From assembly GCA_052032225.1 (NCBI GenBank), contig JBPEWY010000088.1, positions 1 to 49,398 on the forward strand: DNA of 49,398 nt. The letters run 5' to 3'. This DNA is from JBPEWY01 sp052032225 (lineage in GTDB: Bacteria; Bacteroidota; Bacteroidia; Flavobacteriales; Flavobacteriaceae). Shown one piece after another: positions 7,872-16,658 of this stretch (positions within the stretch are counted from its first letter, which is position 1; every line of letters begins with the position of its first letter). The notes under the pieces are model-generated. The model ran no database searches and was not told the origin of the DNA. It saw only the letters and a program-made list of their open reading frames with translations. A program made the translations under genes and the position numbers.

Positions 7872-9272
7872 ATGAAAACTAAATATATAGATTTAATAGA
7901 CCAAACTTTTTATTTTCCGCAAGAAGAATTTAAGCTAAACAAAGACAATACTTTACAGTTTCATGATATTGATCTCATGAAATTGGTAGAACAATACGGC
8001 TCACCACTTAAGTTTACCTATTTACCAAAAATATCTGAAAACATAAATAGGGCAAAGCTGTGGTTTAAAAATGCCATGCAAAAAAATAATTATAGCGCCA
8101 GCTACAACTATTGTTACTGTACAAAAAGCTCTCATTTTGAGTATGTACTTAACGAGGCGCTAAAAAATGATATTCATATAGAAACGTCTTCTGCTTTTGA
8201 TATTGATATTGTAAATACGCTGTTAAAAAAAGGAAAATTAACCAAAAACAACTATGTATTATGTAATGGTTTTAAGCGCGATAAATACATAGAAAACATT
8301 GCAGCATTAATTAACTCAGGCCATAATAAGTGTATTCCAATAATAGATAATTTTGAAGAGCTTAACCTTTTAAGCGATGCAATTAATACCAAGTTTAATA
8401 TTGGAATTAGAATTGCCTCTGAAGAAGAACCTAAATTTGAGTTCTACACAAGCCGTTTAGGTATTGGCTATAAAAACATTGTTCCTTTTTATAATAAAGA
8501 AATTAAAGATAATAACAAGGTATCACTTAAAATGCTTCACTTTTTTATTAATACAGGCATTCGTGATACCGCTTATTACTGGAATGAGCTTACCAAATGC
8601 CTTAAGGTTTATGTACAGTTAAAAAAAGTTTGCCCTACACTAGACAGCTTAAATATTGGTGGGGGATTTCCAATAAAAAACTCATTAGCTTTTGATTATG
8701 ATTATGAGTATATGATTGATGAGATTGTAAACCAAATTAAAATTACTTGCGATGAAGCTAATGTGCCTGTACCCCATATATTTACAGAATTTGGAAGCTT
8801 TACTGTAGGTGAAAGTGGTGGTGCAATCTATCAAGTTTTATATCAAAAACAACAGAACGATAGAGAAAAATGGAACATGATTAACTCATCGTTTATTACC
8901 ACATTACCGGATAGCTGGGCTATTAACAAGCGTTTTATTATTTTACCATTAAACCGTTGGAACGATGAGTACGAGCGTGTTTTACTGGGTGGGTTAACCT
9001 GCGATAGCGATGATTACTATAATAGCGAACAACACGTAAACGCAATTTATTTGCCTAAATTCAATAAAAATAAACCGCTTTATATAGGCTTTTTTAATAC
9101 AGGAGCATACCAAGAAACCATAGGAGGTTATGGAGGTTTGCAACACTGCTTGATCCCTGCACCAAAACATATTCTTATTACAAAGAATGATAATGGTGAA
9201 ATAGAAACTTCTGTTTTTGCAGAACAACAAACAGCTAACGACTTTTTAAAAATATTAGGATACAATGACTAA
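7872..9272 (+). CDS. speA: biosynthetic arginine decarboxylase
   Basis: A 466-residue PLP enzyme of the alanine-racemase-fold decarboxylase family that makes agmatine from arginine. The PLP lysine is K85 in YCTKSSHF; later segments include SRLGIGYKN, HFFINTGIRDTAYYW, LNIGGGFPI and FTEFGSFTVGESGG, and the C-terminal barrel carries LGGLTCDSDDYY and FFNTGAYQE. It is shorter than the E. coli SpeA (about 660 residues), as is normal for the Bacteroidota form. A structured leader of about 240 nt precedes it, and it overlaps speB by 8 bases. Confidence 0.93.
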   Translation: MKTKYIDLIDQTFYFPQEEFKLNKDNTLQFHDIDLMKLVEQYGSPLKFTYLPKISENINRAKLWFKNAMQKNNYSASYNYCYCTKSSHFEYVLNEALKNDIHIETSSAFDIDIVNTLLKKGKLTKNNYVLCNGFKRDKYIENIAALINSGHNKCIPIIDNFEELNLLSDAINTKFNIGIRIASEEEPKFEFYTSRLGIGYKNIVPFYNKEIKDNNKVSLKMLHFFINTGIRDTAYYWNELTKCLKVYVQLKKVCPTLDSLNIGGGFPIKNSLAFDYDYEYMIDEIVNQIKITCDEANVPVPHIFTEFGSFTVGESGGAIYQVLYQKQQNDREKWNMINSSFITTLPDSWAINKRFIILPLNRWNDEYERVLLGGLTCDSDDYYNSEQHVNAIYLPKFNKNKPLYIGFFNTGAYQETIGGYGGLQHCLIPAPKHILITKNDNGEIETSVFAEQQTANDFLKILGYND

Positions 9273-10152
9273 AAAAACGTACGCGGGAATACCAGAAAAA
9301 TACGCCCGCTTAGATGATGCTAAAGTGGTTTTAATACCAGTACCATACGATGGCACGAGCACATGGCAAAAAGGTGCAGATAAAGGGCCTGAAGCGTTTT
9401 TACATGCTTCAGAAAACATGGAGCTTTATGACATAGAAACTAAATCTGAACCTTACAAAAAAGGAGTTTATTTAGCTCCTGCTATTTCAGAAAACAGTAG
9501 CCCTGAAAAAATGGTAGAAGCTGTGCATAAAATCACCAAAAACTATATAAAGCAAGGAAAATTTGTTACGCTTTTTGGTGGAGAGCATTCAATTTCTATA
9601 GGTTCTATTAGAGCATTTAAAGAGTGTTTTGATAATTTAACGGTAGTACAACTTGATGCCCATGCAGATTTACGTTCGGAGTACGAAGGTAGTAAATGCA
9701 ACCATGCATGTGCAGTTTACGAAGCAAGCAAAACAACCAACTTAATTCAAGTAGGAATTAGAAGTATGGATGTTTCTGAACTTGAACACATGGATGAAAC
9801 TCAAGTGTATTTTGCTCACGACATGGTGAATGATGATGATTGGATGGAAGATTCTCTGCATCAAATGACAGAGAATGTGTTTATAACAATAGATTTAGAT
9901 GCCTTTGATCCGTCTATACTTCCTGCAACCGGAACACCAGAGCCGGGAGGTTTACTTTGGTACGAGACACTTTCGTATTTAAAGCTTATCTTTAAAAAGA
10001 AAAACGTTGTAGGTTTTGATATTGTTGAGCTTTGCCCGAATGAAAAAGAAAAATCATCAGATTTTCTGGCAGCAAAACTTTATTACAAAATGCTAGCTTA
10101 CAAGTTTAAATACGCTAATCAAAAAAAATACGACGATGACGAAAACGACTAA
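9265..10152 (+). CDS. speB: agmatinase
   Basis: A 295-residue ureohydrolase with the complete binuclear manganese site: H108 in GGEHSISIGS, D131/H133/D135 in QLDAHADLR, and D210/D212 in TIDLDAFDPS. The substrate segment is TGTPEPGG. With the upstream arginine decarboxylase the expected reaction is agmatine to putrescine plus urea. It overlaps speA by 8 bases and the DHS-like gene by 17 bases, so the three products are likely translated together. Arginase or another ureohydrolase activity is possible by family alone, but the context favours agmatinase. Confidence 0.92.
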   Translation: MTKKTYAGIPEKYARLDDAKVVLIPVPYDGTSTWQKGADKGPEAFLHASENMELYDIETKSEPYKKGVYLAPAISENSSPEKMVEAVHKITKNYIKQGKFVTLFGGEHSISIGSIRAFKECFDNLTVVQLDAHADLRSEYEGSKCNHACAVYEASKTTNLIQVGIRSMDVSELEHMDETQVYFAHDMVNDDDWMEDSLHQMTENVFITIDLDAFDPSILPATGTPEPGGLLWYETLSYLKLIFKKKNVVGFDIVELCPNEKEKSSDFLAAKLYYKMLAYKFKYANQKKYDDDEND

Positions 10153-11116
10153 AGGCCCAATCTCAAATTTTATTGAAAAATACTACTTGCACTTTAATGC
10201 GGCTTCTTTGGTAGATGCTGCAAAGGCGTACGAAGATCAGCTTAACAATGGTGCAAAAATGATGGTAACTCTTGCCGGTGCTATGAGTACTGCAGAGCTT
10301 GGCAAAATTTTTGCCGAAATGATTAGACAAGATAAAGTACACATTATTTCTTGTACCGGGGCCAATTTAGAAGAAGATGTAATGAATTTGGTGGCGCACA
10401 ACCATTACAAGAGAATTCCAAATTACAGAGACTTAACTCCGCAAGAAGAATGGGATTTATTAGAGAAAGGTCTTAACAGAGTTACAGACACTTGTATTCC
10501 GGAAGAAGAAGCCTTTAGACGTATTCAAAAACACATCTTTAAAATCTGGAAAGATGCTGAAAATAATGGAGAGCGTTATTTTCCGCATGAGTTTTTATAT
10601 AAACTCTTATTGTCAGGAGTTTTAGAAGAATATTACGAGATAGATATTAAAGACTCATGGATGTATGCTGCAGCACAAAAGAACTTACCAATTGTAGTGC
10701 CAGGTTGGGAAGACAGCACATTAGGAAATATTTTTGCATCATACGTAATTAAAGGAGAGCTTAAAGCAAGTACCATGAAAAGTGGTATTGAGTACATGAC
10801 ATATTTAGCAGATTGGTATAAAAACAATTGCGATAACGGAATTGGGTTCTTTCAAATTGGTGGTGGTATTGCAGGAGATTTTCCTATTTGCGTAGTGCCA
10901 ATGCTTTACCAAGATTTAGAAATGACCGATGTGCCGTTTTGGAGCTATTTCTGCCAGATTTCAGATTCAACAACAAGTTATGGCTCATATTCTGGGGCTG
11001 TACCAAACGAAAAAATTACGTGGGGTAAATTAGATATAGATACACCAAAATTTATAATAGAATCTGATGCAACCATAGTTGCCCCATTAATATTTGCCTA
11101 TGTTTTAGATATGTAA
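10136..11116 (+). CDS. deoxyhypusine-synthase-like enzyme, probable homospermidine synthase
   Basis: A 326-residue protein of the deoxyhypusine synthase fold: MVTLAGAMSTAELGKI, HIISCTGANLEEDV, VVPGWEDSTLGN, FFQIGGGIAGDFP and the catalytic-lysine segment TWGKLD with K298. Bacteria lack eIF5A, and characterised bacterial DHS homologues make homospermidine from putrescine; homospermidine is reported as a main polyamine in many flavobacteria. Overlap with speB places it directly after putrescine production, which supports homospermidine synthase (inference). An aminobutyl transfer onto another amine, such as agmatine, cannot be excluded. Confidence 0.88.
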   Translation: MTKTTKGPISNFIEKYYLHFNAASLVDAAKAYEDQLNNGAKMMVTLAGAMSTAELGKIFAEMIRQDKVHIISCTGANLEEDVMNLVAHNHYKRIPNYRDLTPQEEWDLLEKGLNRVTDTCIPEEEAFRRIQKHIFKIWKDAENNGERYFPHEFLYKLLLSGVLEEYYEIDIKDSWMYAAAQKNLPIVVPGWEDSTLGNIFASYVIKGELKASTMKSGIEYMTYLADWYKNNCDNGIGFFQIGGGIAGDFPICVVPMLYQDLEMTDVPFWSYFCQISDSTTSYGSYSGAVPNEKITWGKLDIDTPKFIIESDATIVAPLIFAYVLDM

Positions 11117-11177
11117 CATAAATTGTTTAACATTTTTTTATAAATTCGTTTAAACCAACTTAATAGCCTCAACAACA

Positions 11178-11471
11178 ATGAAACGTGTAATTGTAGATTA
11201 TAAGAAGCTAACAAATGAGATTTTGTCGCTCTTAGTTGAAAAGTATCCTGATGGATATGGTGATGATGATATCATAAAATTTAAAAACGCAAACAACGAA
11301 ACAGTTGAAGCTGTAGAAGTGCGTACAGAAGATACCATTTACCTGGTAAAAGTTAGCACACGTTTAGCCAATACTATGGAGAATTTTGATGAAGATGATG
11401 ACGATTTTGGAAATGATGATTCTTTAGGCGTAGATAATATAGAAATTCCTGAAGATTCTACAGACGATTAA
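11178..11471 (+). CDS. small conserved flavobacterial protein with acidic tail
   Basis: A 97-residue soluble protein. Residues 1-67 look folded (VDYKKLTNEILSLLVEKYPDGYGDDDII, then EAVEVRTEDTIYLVKVST), followed by a strongly acidic tail rich in D and E from about residue 70. There is no signal peptide. It follows the polyamine operon by 61 bases and ends at a strong terminator. I recall close relatives throughout Flavobacteriaceae annotated as hypothetical. Function unknown. Confidence 0.8.
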   Translation: MKRVIVDYKKLTNEILSLLVEKYPDGYGDDDIIKFKNANNETVEAVEVRTEDTIYLVKVSTRLANTMENFDEDDDDFGNDDSLGVDNIEIPEDSTDD

Positions 11472-11496
11472 TCATCAGATAGTAAAATAATTAACC

Positions 11497-11527
11497 AAAA
11501 GAGCCTTGAAAAAAAGGCTCTTTTTTT
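11497..11527. terminator. bidirectional rho-independent terminator
   Basis: AAAAGAGCC and GGCTCTTTT flank a 9-base loop and are followed by a T-run on the plus strand; the preceding A-run serves the minus-strand gene that ends at 11526. It sits between convergent genes. Confidence 0.85.
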
Positions 11528-12041
11528 ATAAATATCGTTCTACAATAACGCGCTGGTGGTGTAATTGATGCCCGCAAATAACAAACCCAAGCGCTCTTAC
11601 AGACATGTTTGTGCCATTTGCACTACCCATTGCAATTAAATCTTCATCAGAAAAAGTTTCAAATAGTGCAATAGTGCTATTTCTAACAGCTGTAAACTCT
11701 TTTAAAATACTCGATTTAGAACGCAAATTAGCATTAGATACCGGCACGTATTTATTTTCATCAAACCCCGGTAAATTAGTTTTATCTCTTCTGGCAAACC
11801 TTAGTGCTCTGTACTGAAACACGCGCTCTGCATCAATTATATGAACCAAAACCTGAGCTACAGTCCACTTTTTAGTAGCATAGGCATAAAGCATCTTTTC
11901 GTCTGGAACGGTAGTTAAGAAAGTGCTGAATTTTGCCAAGGTATTTTGCAATTCGGGTAACAATTCAACATCTCCCAGTTGAGAAATGTACGGATGGTAA
12001 TACGGATGATACTCGTTATCTAACAAATGCGATGATTTCAT
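11526..12041 (-). CDS. DinB-family putative metalloenzyme
   Basis: A 171-residue DinB/YfiT-like four-helix protein. The expected metal-binding histidines are visible in AQVLVHIIDAERVF and in the C-terminal GHQLHHQRVI. Characterised relatives are thiol transferases (for example bacillithiol transferases), but the substrate here is unknown. It begins two bases before the PEP carboxylase stop region on the same strand, so it is probably co-transcribed behind ppc. Confidence 0.85.
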   Translation of the reverse strand: MKSSHLLDNEYHPYYHPYISQLGDVELLPELQNTLAKFSTFLTTVPDEKMLYAYATKKWTVAQVLVHIIDAERVFQYRALRFARRDKTNLPGFDENKYVPVSNANLRSKSSILKEFTAVRNSTIALFETFSDEDLIAMGSANGTNMSVRALGFVICGHQLHHQRVIVERYL

Positions 12042-12043
12042 AG

Positions 12044-14632
12044 TTAAGCTGAATTTCTACTTGCATTAATATTACCAAATAATGAACGTGTAACCATTTT
12101 CTCGTAAACCCTAATTAATTTAGCGTTTTGCTTTTTGTTTTTATTTAACTCTTGAATGGTTAGCAACGCATGCTGCTGAATGGTTAATAAAGGTAATACA
12201 ATTTTTTCTCTTACGGCAATAGAAGCTTTCATTGCTTTGGCATCTTCCATTAGCTCTTTGTAGCCGGAAACAGTTAGTAATAACCTTTTGGTTTTTAAAT
12301 GCTCGTTATAAATTAATTGCCAAAAGGCTCCATATTCTTTGTCTTCTTTCATGTAAGCAGTTAACTCAAAAAAGGATTTTGTTAAACTCATCATACTATT
12401 TTGTACCAATGTTCTAAAAAAAAGTGATCGCTGGTAAAGCTGTTTAACTTCTTTTAGTTTGCCTTGCTTTTCAAAATGTTCTATAGCAGTTCCTAAACCA
12501 TAAAAACCGGGCACGTTTTGTTTTAGCTGACTCCAACTACCAACAAAAGGAATGGCACGTAAATCAGAAAAAATTAATTTATCTGATGTTCCTCTTTTGC
12601 TTGGTCTACTTCCAATATTTGCTTTTGCGTAATATTTAAGTGTGCTTCTGTTCTCTAAATACGATAAAAACTTGGGATGGTTTTTAAAGTCTGTGTATGC
12701 TTGATAGCTTATGTTAGCTAAACTGTTTAACACCTCTCTGTCTTTTTCTGTAAGTCTGTTTATTTCATTACTATACAAACAGCTTGTTAAACCAGAACTT
12801 AAAAGTTGTTCTATATTGAACTTACAGGAGTTTACCGTACCAAAATTAGAGCTTATAGTTTGCCCTTGTATAGTTAATTGTAATTGTTTGTTTTCTATTG
12901 TTGGTCCTAAAGAGGCATAAAATTGATGTGTTTTTCCTCCTCCACGAGCTGGAGGTCCTCCTCTACCATCAAAAAAAACAACTTCTATATTATTATCTCT
13001 AGCTACTTTAGTTAAAGCTTCTTTTGCTTGGTAAATACTCCAGTTTGCCATTAAATATCCACCGTCTTTTGTCCCGTCAGAAAAGCCAAGCATTATATAT
13101 TGCTTGTTGTTTCTGGTTTGTAAATGCTTTTTGTAGGTTTTATTGGTGTATAGATTTTTCATTACCACATGGGCCTGTTGCAAATCGGTTACCGTTTCAA
13201 AAAGTGGTACTATATCTACTTTTGGCGTTGTCCAGTTACAGCATCTAAGTAATGTGTATACTTGCATTACATCTAACACACTACCACAATTACTAATAAT
13301 ATACCTGTTACAGCCTGCTTCACCGTTTTGTTTTTGAATATCTTTTAAAGCATAAATTGAAGCTATCGCTCTTTTTAATTCATTTTCAGGGAGTTTATTT
13401 TCGTTTAAGCTATCTGTTACATTCTCTAAAACAGAAATTTTATCTTGTTCGGATAATTTTAAAAAATCAGGTGGAATACTATTATTATTAGTTTCTTTAT
13501 AAAGCGCTAATAAATCTGAAATTGCTTGAGAATGCTTCCTTGAGTCTTGCCTTATATCTAATTCGGCAAAAAAGAATCCAAATAAATTTATTTTATTAAT
13601 CAAATCTGTTAATTCTTCAACAAATAACGATTGATGTTCTTTTTTAACGGTTGATTTAATACTTTCAATTTCGCCTAAAAACTCATTAACTGTCAAACTG
13701 TTATTTGTAGAGTCTGTGTATGCCATTGCATAAACTTGCTGCTCAAGACGTGTAATTTTATCGTGAACTTTTTTAAAAGTTATTCTTCTTTTTAAGAGTT
13801 TTAAATCTTTGTGATAGCAACGCATTATAGCTTTATGCAGTTTGTTTGCAACATCTCTGGTAATTTGGGCTGTAACAAAAGGGTTTCCGTCTCTGTCTCC
13901 ACCCGGCCAAAAACCTAAGGTTACAGGGGCATTTTTAAAAGAATCTGTTTGTGTAATGTTTTCTTGAATGTAGTTAACTACTTGAGATATTGTTGTGTAA
14001 AAAACGTGTTCTAAATACCAGATTAAACTAACTGCTTCATCAAAAGGAGTTGGTTTTTGCTTTTTAAAGAATGGAGTTTTACCAAGCTGTGCCAACAATC
14101 TTTTAATTTGTGTAAGATTACTTTCTTGAACGGCTTTTGCCAGATCGGTAATAATCCCTAGAACTGTACCCGGATAGAATTGTGTTGGATGCGCTGTTAA
14201 AACTATTTTTATACTAAAATCATTTAACACCTTTTTTAATTTTGGCAATGCATTATTTGCCTGAGCTTCTTCTTTTAAGTTTCGTAGAGACCCTCTACCC
14301 TCCATATTATTTACTATTGCAAACGACGCGTCTTCTATAGCATCAAACAATACTACTTGGCGCTCTATGTACTGTATAAACCTAAAAAGCATACTTATTT
14401 TATCTTCTTCAGATATGCTTTTGTCTGTATATTTTGTGAAAAAAGACGCAACTATCTCATTGGGTTTTTGTTGGTTGGCAAATCCTTTTTCGCATAAATC
14501 AGAAAAAAGAGGCAATAAAGTGCCGGTTTGCACAATATCATCGTACGGAAGGGTTATAAAAATACTGTTGTAAATTTGATAACGAGACAACACATGCTCG
14601 TTAAATCGTTTAATTTTTGGTGGAGTGTACAT
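12044..14632 (-). CDS. ppc: phosphoenolpyruvate carboxylase
   Basis: An enzyme of about 862 residues that carboxylates PEP to oxaloacetate, replenishing the TCA cycle. The catalytic segments are VLTAHPTQ, the GFWPGGDRDGNP block, VVFFDGRGGPPARGGG, SNFGTV and GSRPSKRG. Length is near the family norm. The longer reading from 14665 would start inside a terminator hairpin, so I place the start at MYTPPKIKRF (14632), the usual flavobacterial beginning. The start lies only 6 bases after the terminator behind the upstream Lrp gene. A DinB-like gene follows at 2-base spacing. Confidence 0.95.
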   Translation of the reverse strand: MYTPPKIKRFNEHVLSRYQIYNSIFITLPYDDIVQTGTLLPLFSDLCEKGFANQQKPNEIVASFFTKYTDKSISEEDKISMLFRFIQYIERQVVLFDAIEDASFAIVNNMEGRGSLRNLKEEAQANNALPKLKKVLNDFSIKIVLTAHPTQFYPGTVLGIITDLAKAVQESNLTQIKRLLAQLGKTPFFKKQKPTPFDEAVSLIWYLEHVFYTTISQVVNYIQENITQTDSFKNAPVTLGFWPGGDRDGNPFVTAQITRDVANKLHKAIMRCYHKDLKLLKRRITFKKVHDKITRLEQQVYAMAYTDSTNNSLTVNEFLGEIESIKSTVKKEHQSLFVEELTDLINKINLFGFFFAELDIRQDSRKHSQAISDLLALYKETNNNSIPPDFLKLSEQDKISVLENVTDSLNENKLPENELKRAIASIYALKDIQKQNGEAGCNRYIISNCGSVLDVMQVYTLLRCCNWTTPKVDIVPLFETVTDLQQAHVVMKNLYTNKTYKKHLQTRNNKQYIMLGFSDGTKDGGYLMANWSIYQAKEALTKVARDNNIEVVFFDGRGGPPARGGGKTHQFYASLGPTIENKQLQLTIQGQTISSNFGTVNSCKFNIEQLLSSGLTSCLYSNEINRLTEKDREVLNSLANISYQAYTDFKNHPKFLSYLENRSTLKYYAKANIGSRPSKRGTSDKLIFSDLRAIPFVGSWSQLKQNVPGFYGLGTAIEHFEKQGKLKEVKQLYQRSLFFRTLVQNSMMSLTKSFFELTAYMKEDKEYGAFWQLIYNEHLKTKRLLLTVSGYKELMEDAKAMKASIAVREKIVLPLLTIQQHALLTIQELNKNKKQNAKLIRVYEKMVTRSLFGNINASRNSA

Positions 14633-14637
14633 AATTA

Positions 14638-14675
14638 AATAAAAAAAGCCTGTCAATGTAAACACTGACAGGCTT
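14638..14675 (-). terminator. rho-independent terminator after the Lrp gene, abutting ppc
   Basis: AAGCCTGTCA and TGACAGGCTT form a perfect 10-bp stem with a 10-base loop (14646-14655 against 14666-14675); on the minus strand it is followed by a run of seven or more T. It ends 6 bases before the ppc start codon. Confidence 0.85.
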
Positions 14676-14698
14676 ATATGTTTTTGAAACAGTGTAAA

Positions 14699-15178
14699 TT
14701 ACATTTCTTTAAAAATAGAATGCATTAAACGTTTTTTATCGTTAATACTTTCTTCAAGAGAGATCATGGTTTCTGTTCTAGAAACCCCCTCAATATCGTC
14801 TATCTTAAAAATTATATCTTTTGCGTGCTTAGTATCTTTTGCTCTTATTTTACAGAATATATTAAATTTTCCGGTTGTAATATGAGCTACTGTAATGTTA
14901 GGTATTTCTTTTAAACGTTCAAGCACAAATTTTGTTTGGTGTGTTTTTTCTAAAAATATACCCACATATGCTATAAAAGAATAACCTAACTTAACGTAAT
15001 CTAAAGTTAGTGAAGATCCTTTAATAATTCCTGCATCTTCCATTTTTTTTACTCTCACATGCACCGTCCCGGCAGATATATGAAGTTTTTTAGCAATATC
15101 TGTAAAAGGAGTTCTGGTGTTGTCTATTAACATATCCAGAATCTGGTGGTCTACTTCGTCTAATTTAAATTTGGCCAT
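14699..15178 (-). CDS. Lrp/AsnC-family transcriptional regulator
   Basis: A 159-residue protein with the AsnC-type N-terminal helix-turn-helix (DHQILDMLIDNTRTPFTDIA, then AGTVHVRVKKMEDAGII) and a C-terminal RAM ligand-binding domain (about 75-150; AYVGIFLEKT, VAHITTGKFNIFCKI). Such proteins form octamers and respond to amino acids. It stands alone behind a strong terminator, just upstream of ppc. Targets cannot be read here; the nearby proline dehydrogenase and alanine dehydrogenase genes are only circumstantial candidates. Confidence 0.93.
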   Translation of the reverse strand: MAKFKLDEVDHQILDMLIDNTRTPFTDIAKKLHISAGTVHVRVKKMEDAGIIKGSSLTLDYVKLGYSFIAYVGIFLEKTHQTKFVLERLKEIPNITVAHITTGKFNIFCKIRAKDTKHAKDIIFKIDDIEGVSRTETMISLEESINDKKRLMHSIFKEM

Positions 15179-15283
15179 GATACTATTACTACAGTTAACT
15201 TAATTTTGAAGCTGCAAAAAAATGAAAAATTAATAATATAATAAAGTTTTTACGTTAAAATTTTAATCAGAAATGCAATTTTA

Positions 15284-16378
15284 TTAAGATTTCTCTAAAC
15301 TTTTAACAATAGCAGATAATTTTGGATGCTTACTGATGAGTTTGACGTGTTCTGAATTAGAAGCATTAAAAGTTACATGACCAAAGTAATCTGATAGATT
15401 GCCGGATTTTTCTAAATAAGGTTCAAAACAAACCTCATTATTTTTTAAAACTTCTTTAAATAGAATCCCGGCATCTACACTATTTACATTGCGCACCAGC
15501 ACATCAAAAAACATCTTATTGTTTTCAGGAATAGCAAGGTAATCTTCTACCTTAAATTTTTTATATGTTGAATTAATTATGTGCTGTAATGCAAAAACGA
15601 GTGCAAAGAAAATAAATTCTCTTGTTTTTTCTCTATAATAATCGTTATAAAAATGACCGGCCTCAAATAAAAGTGTAGGTGTTCCTAATAATTGAAAAGT
15701 ATCACCAACACAGTTATCATTAAATGTATCATCATACCTACCTATTTGCCCCGGAATACATTGCTGTAAGCTATTATTTATTGCTGCAATAAGCTGCATA
15801 GAAACTTCACGAGTATTATTTATGTTACGCTCTGCATCTGTTGCCGGTGCTAAAAATGATACTGTAGCAGGTTTATTGCTTAAACCAACATTAAAAATTG
15901 TACGCTGGTCGTGAAGGTTAAAGCAAAAATCCGGATTAAATTCTGAATATATTTCTCGTAAAATTTTACTCTCCGGCTGACTTAAGTTTTTAGCATCCCT
16001 ATTTAAGTCTACATTGTTAGCATTTTCTCTTGTGTAGGCAATAGCTCCATCCGGATTTAAAACGGGGATAATTTTAACTGTACATTGTTGTAAAATTTTA
16101 GAAGCTAAAATATCCTTAGAGTTTAAGAACAATAGTAAATCGGCAACAGCCTTAGTAGTGGTAGATTCATTCCCGTGCATTTGAGACCACATTAAAATTT
16201 TAATAGGTCCTTCTCCTAATGTATAACTATAAATATCATGACCTAATACAGATTTGCCTTTTGCAGCTATAAACGTGTTTAAAGATTGCAGACTATCTGC
16301 TACGGCAGATGGAGTAATATATCTACCGGTAAGACTCTTGCTTTTAAAATGATTATGTAATAAAAAGATGTGACTCAT
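15284..16378 (-). CDS. M14-family zinc carboxypeptidase, apparently cytoplasmic
   Basis: About 364 residues with the M14 zinc site: SQMHGNEST (HxxE), the arginine segment DLNRDA, the third ligand in NLHDQRTIF and the catalytic Glu in LLFEAGHFYND. No credible signal peptide is present from the chosen start MSHIFLLHNHF at 16378; a longer reading from a GTG at 16456 adds a hydrophobic stretch but runs through an operator and promoter box. It is divergent from an XRE regulator with shared palindromic sites, so it is a likely regulon member. The substrate, possibly a small peptide or cell-wall fragment, is unknown. Confidence 0.88.
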   Translation of the reverse strand: MSHIFLLHNHFKSKSLTGRYITPSAVADSLQSLNTFIAAKGKSVLGHDIYSYTLGEGPIKILMWSQMHGNESTTTKAVADLLLFLNSKDILASKILQQCTVKIIPVLNPDGAIAYTRENANNVDLNRDAKNLSQPESKILREIYSEFNPDFCFNLHDQRTIFNVGLSNKPATVSFLAPATDAERNINNTREVSMQLIAAINNSLQQCIPGQIGRYDDTFNDNCVGDTFQLLGTPTLLFEAGHFYNDYYREKTREFIFFALVFALQHIINSTYKKFKVEDYLAIPENNKMFFDVLVRNVNSVDAGILFKEVLKNNEVCFEPYLEKSGNLSDYFGHVTFNASNSEHVKLISKHPKLSAIVKSLEKS

Positions 16379-16389
16379 ATAATTGAAAA

Positions 16390-16397
16390 CAAAAGTA
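16390..16397 (-). promoter_or_regulatory. proximal -7 box of the M14 peptidase gene
   Basis: TACTTTTG on the minus strand matches TAnnTTTG; the ATG at 16378 is 11 bases downstream, so the leader would be very short. The palindrome at 16409-16424 lies between this box and its -33 region. Confidence 0.5.
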
Positions 16398-16408
16398 AAA
16401 CCTAATAT

Positions 16409-16424
16409 GTTTACACATGTAAAC
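16409..16424. promoter_or_regulatory. operator copy 1, GTTTAC-N4-GTAAAC
   Basis: Perfect 6-4-6 inverted repeat GTTTACACATGTAAAC. It lies within the proximal M14 promoter, upstream of the -7 box at 16390-16397, where a bound protein would block polymerase. Confidence 0.65.
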
Positions 16425-16460
16425 AAAACAAAAAAACATATAAATCGCCCAAACACTAAT

Positions 16461-16476
16461 GTTTATACTAGTAAAC
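16461..16476. promoter_or_regulatory. operator copy 2, GTTTAT-N4-GTAAAC
   Basis: GTTTATACTAGTAAAC has one mismatch from the GTTTAC-N4-GTAAAC consensus. It touches a minus-strand TATATTTG box at 16476-16483, a possible distal M14 promoter, and would cover its start site. Confidence 0.6.
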
Positions 16477-16483
16477 AAATATA
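16476..16483 (-). promoter_or_regulatory. possible distal -7 box of the M14 peptidase gene
   Basis: TATATTTG on the minus strand matches TAnnTTTG and abuts operator copy 2. Whether the distal or the proximal box is used cannot be told from sequence. Confidence 0.4.
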
Positions 16484-16604
16484 ATACAGTAGCATAGATT
16501 ATATCTATACGACGTACTTATAAATTATATTATTAATAAGTTATAGTGTTTTATTTAAAGTTATAGTTTAAATATTTTTGCGTTATCTAATGTTTTATAG
16601 TGAT

Positions 16605-16635
16605 GTTTAATCTGATAAAGTTTACAATAGTAAAC
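16605..16635. promoter_or_regulatory. operator copy 3 with a degenerate neighbour
   Basis: GTTTACAATAGTAAAC at 16620-16635 is a perfect 6-4-6 palindrome. Directly beside it, sharing one base, 16605-16620 (GTTTAATCTGATAAAG) is a weaker version, so two dimers could bind side by side. The site occupies the -33 region of the XRE gene promoter, implying autorepression. Confidence 0.62.
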
Positions 16636-16646
16636 AATAAATATTT

Positions 16647-16654
16647 TACATTTG
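16647..16654 (+). promoter_or_regulatory. -7 box of the XRE regulator gene
   Basis: TACATTTG is an exact TAnnTTTG match ending 4 bases before the ATG at 16659. Transcription would start at or next to the ATG, giving a leaderless or nearly leaderless mRNA. Confidence 0.6.
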
Positions 16655-16658
16655 TAGC

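Noticed and set aside
14633..14665. N-terminal extension of PEP carboxylase from 14665
   Set aside because: These codons lie in the terminator stem and its T-run, and the product is unlike the family start; the Met at 14632 fits.
16379..16456. Hydrophobic N-terminal extension of the M14 peptidase, which could pass for a signal peptide
   Set aside because: It uses a GTG start and reads through an operator palindrome and a -7 box; the family begins near MSHIF at 16378.
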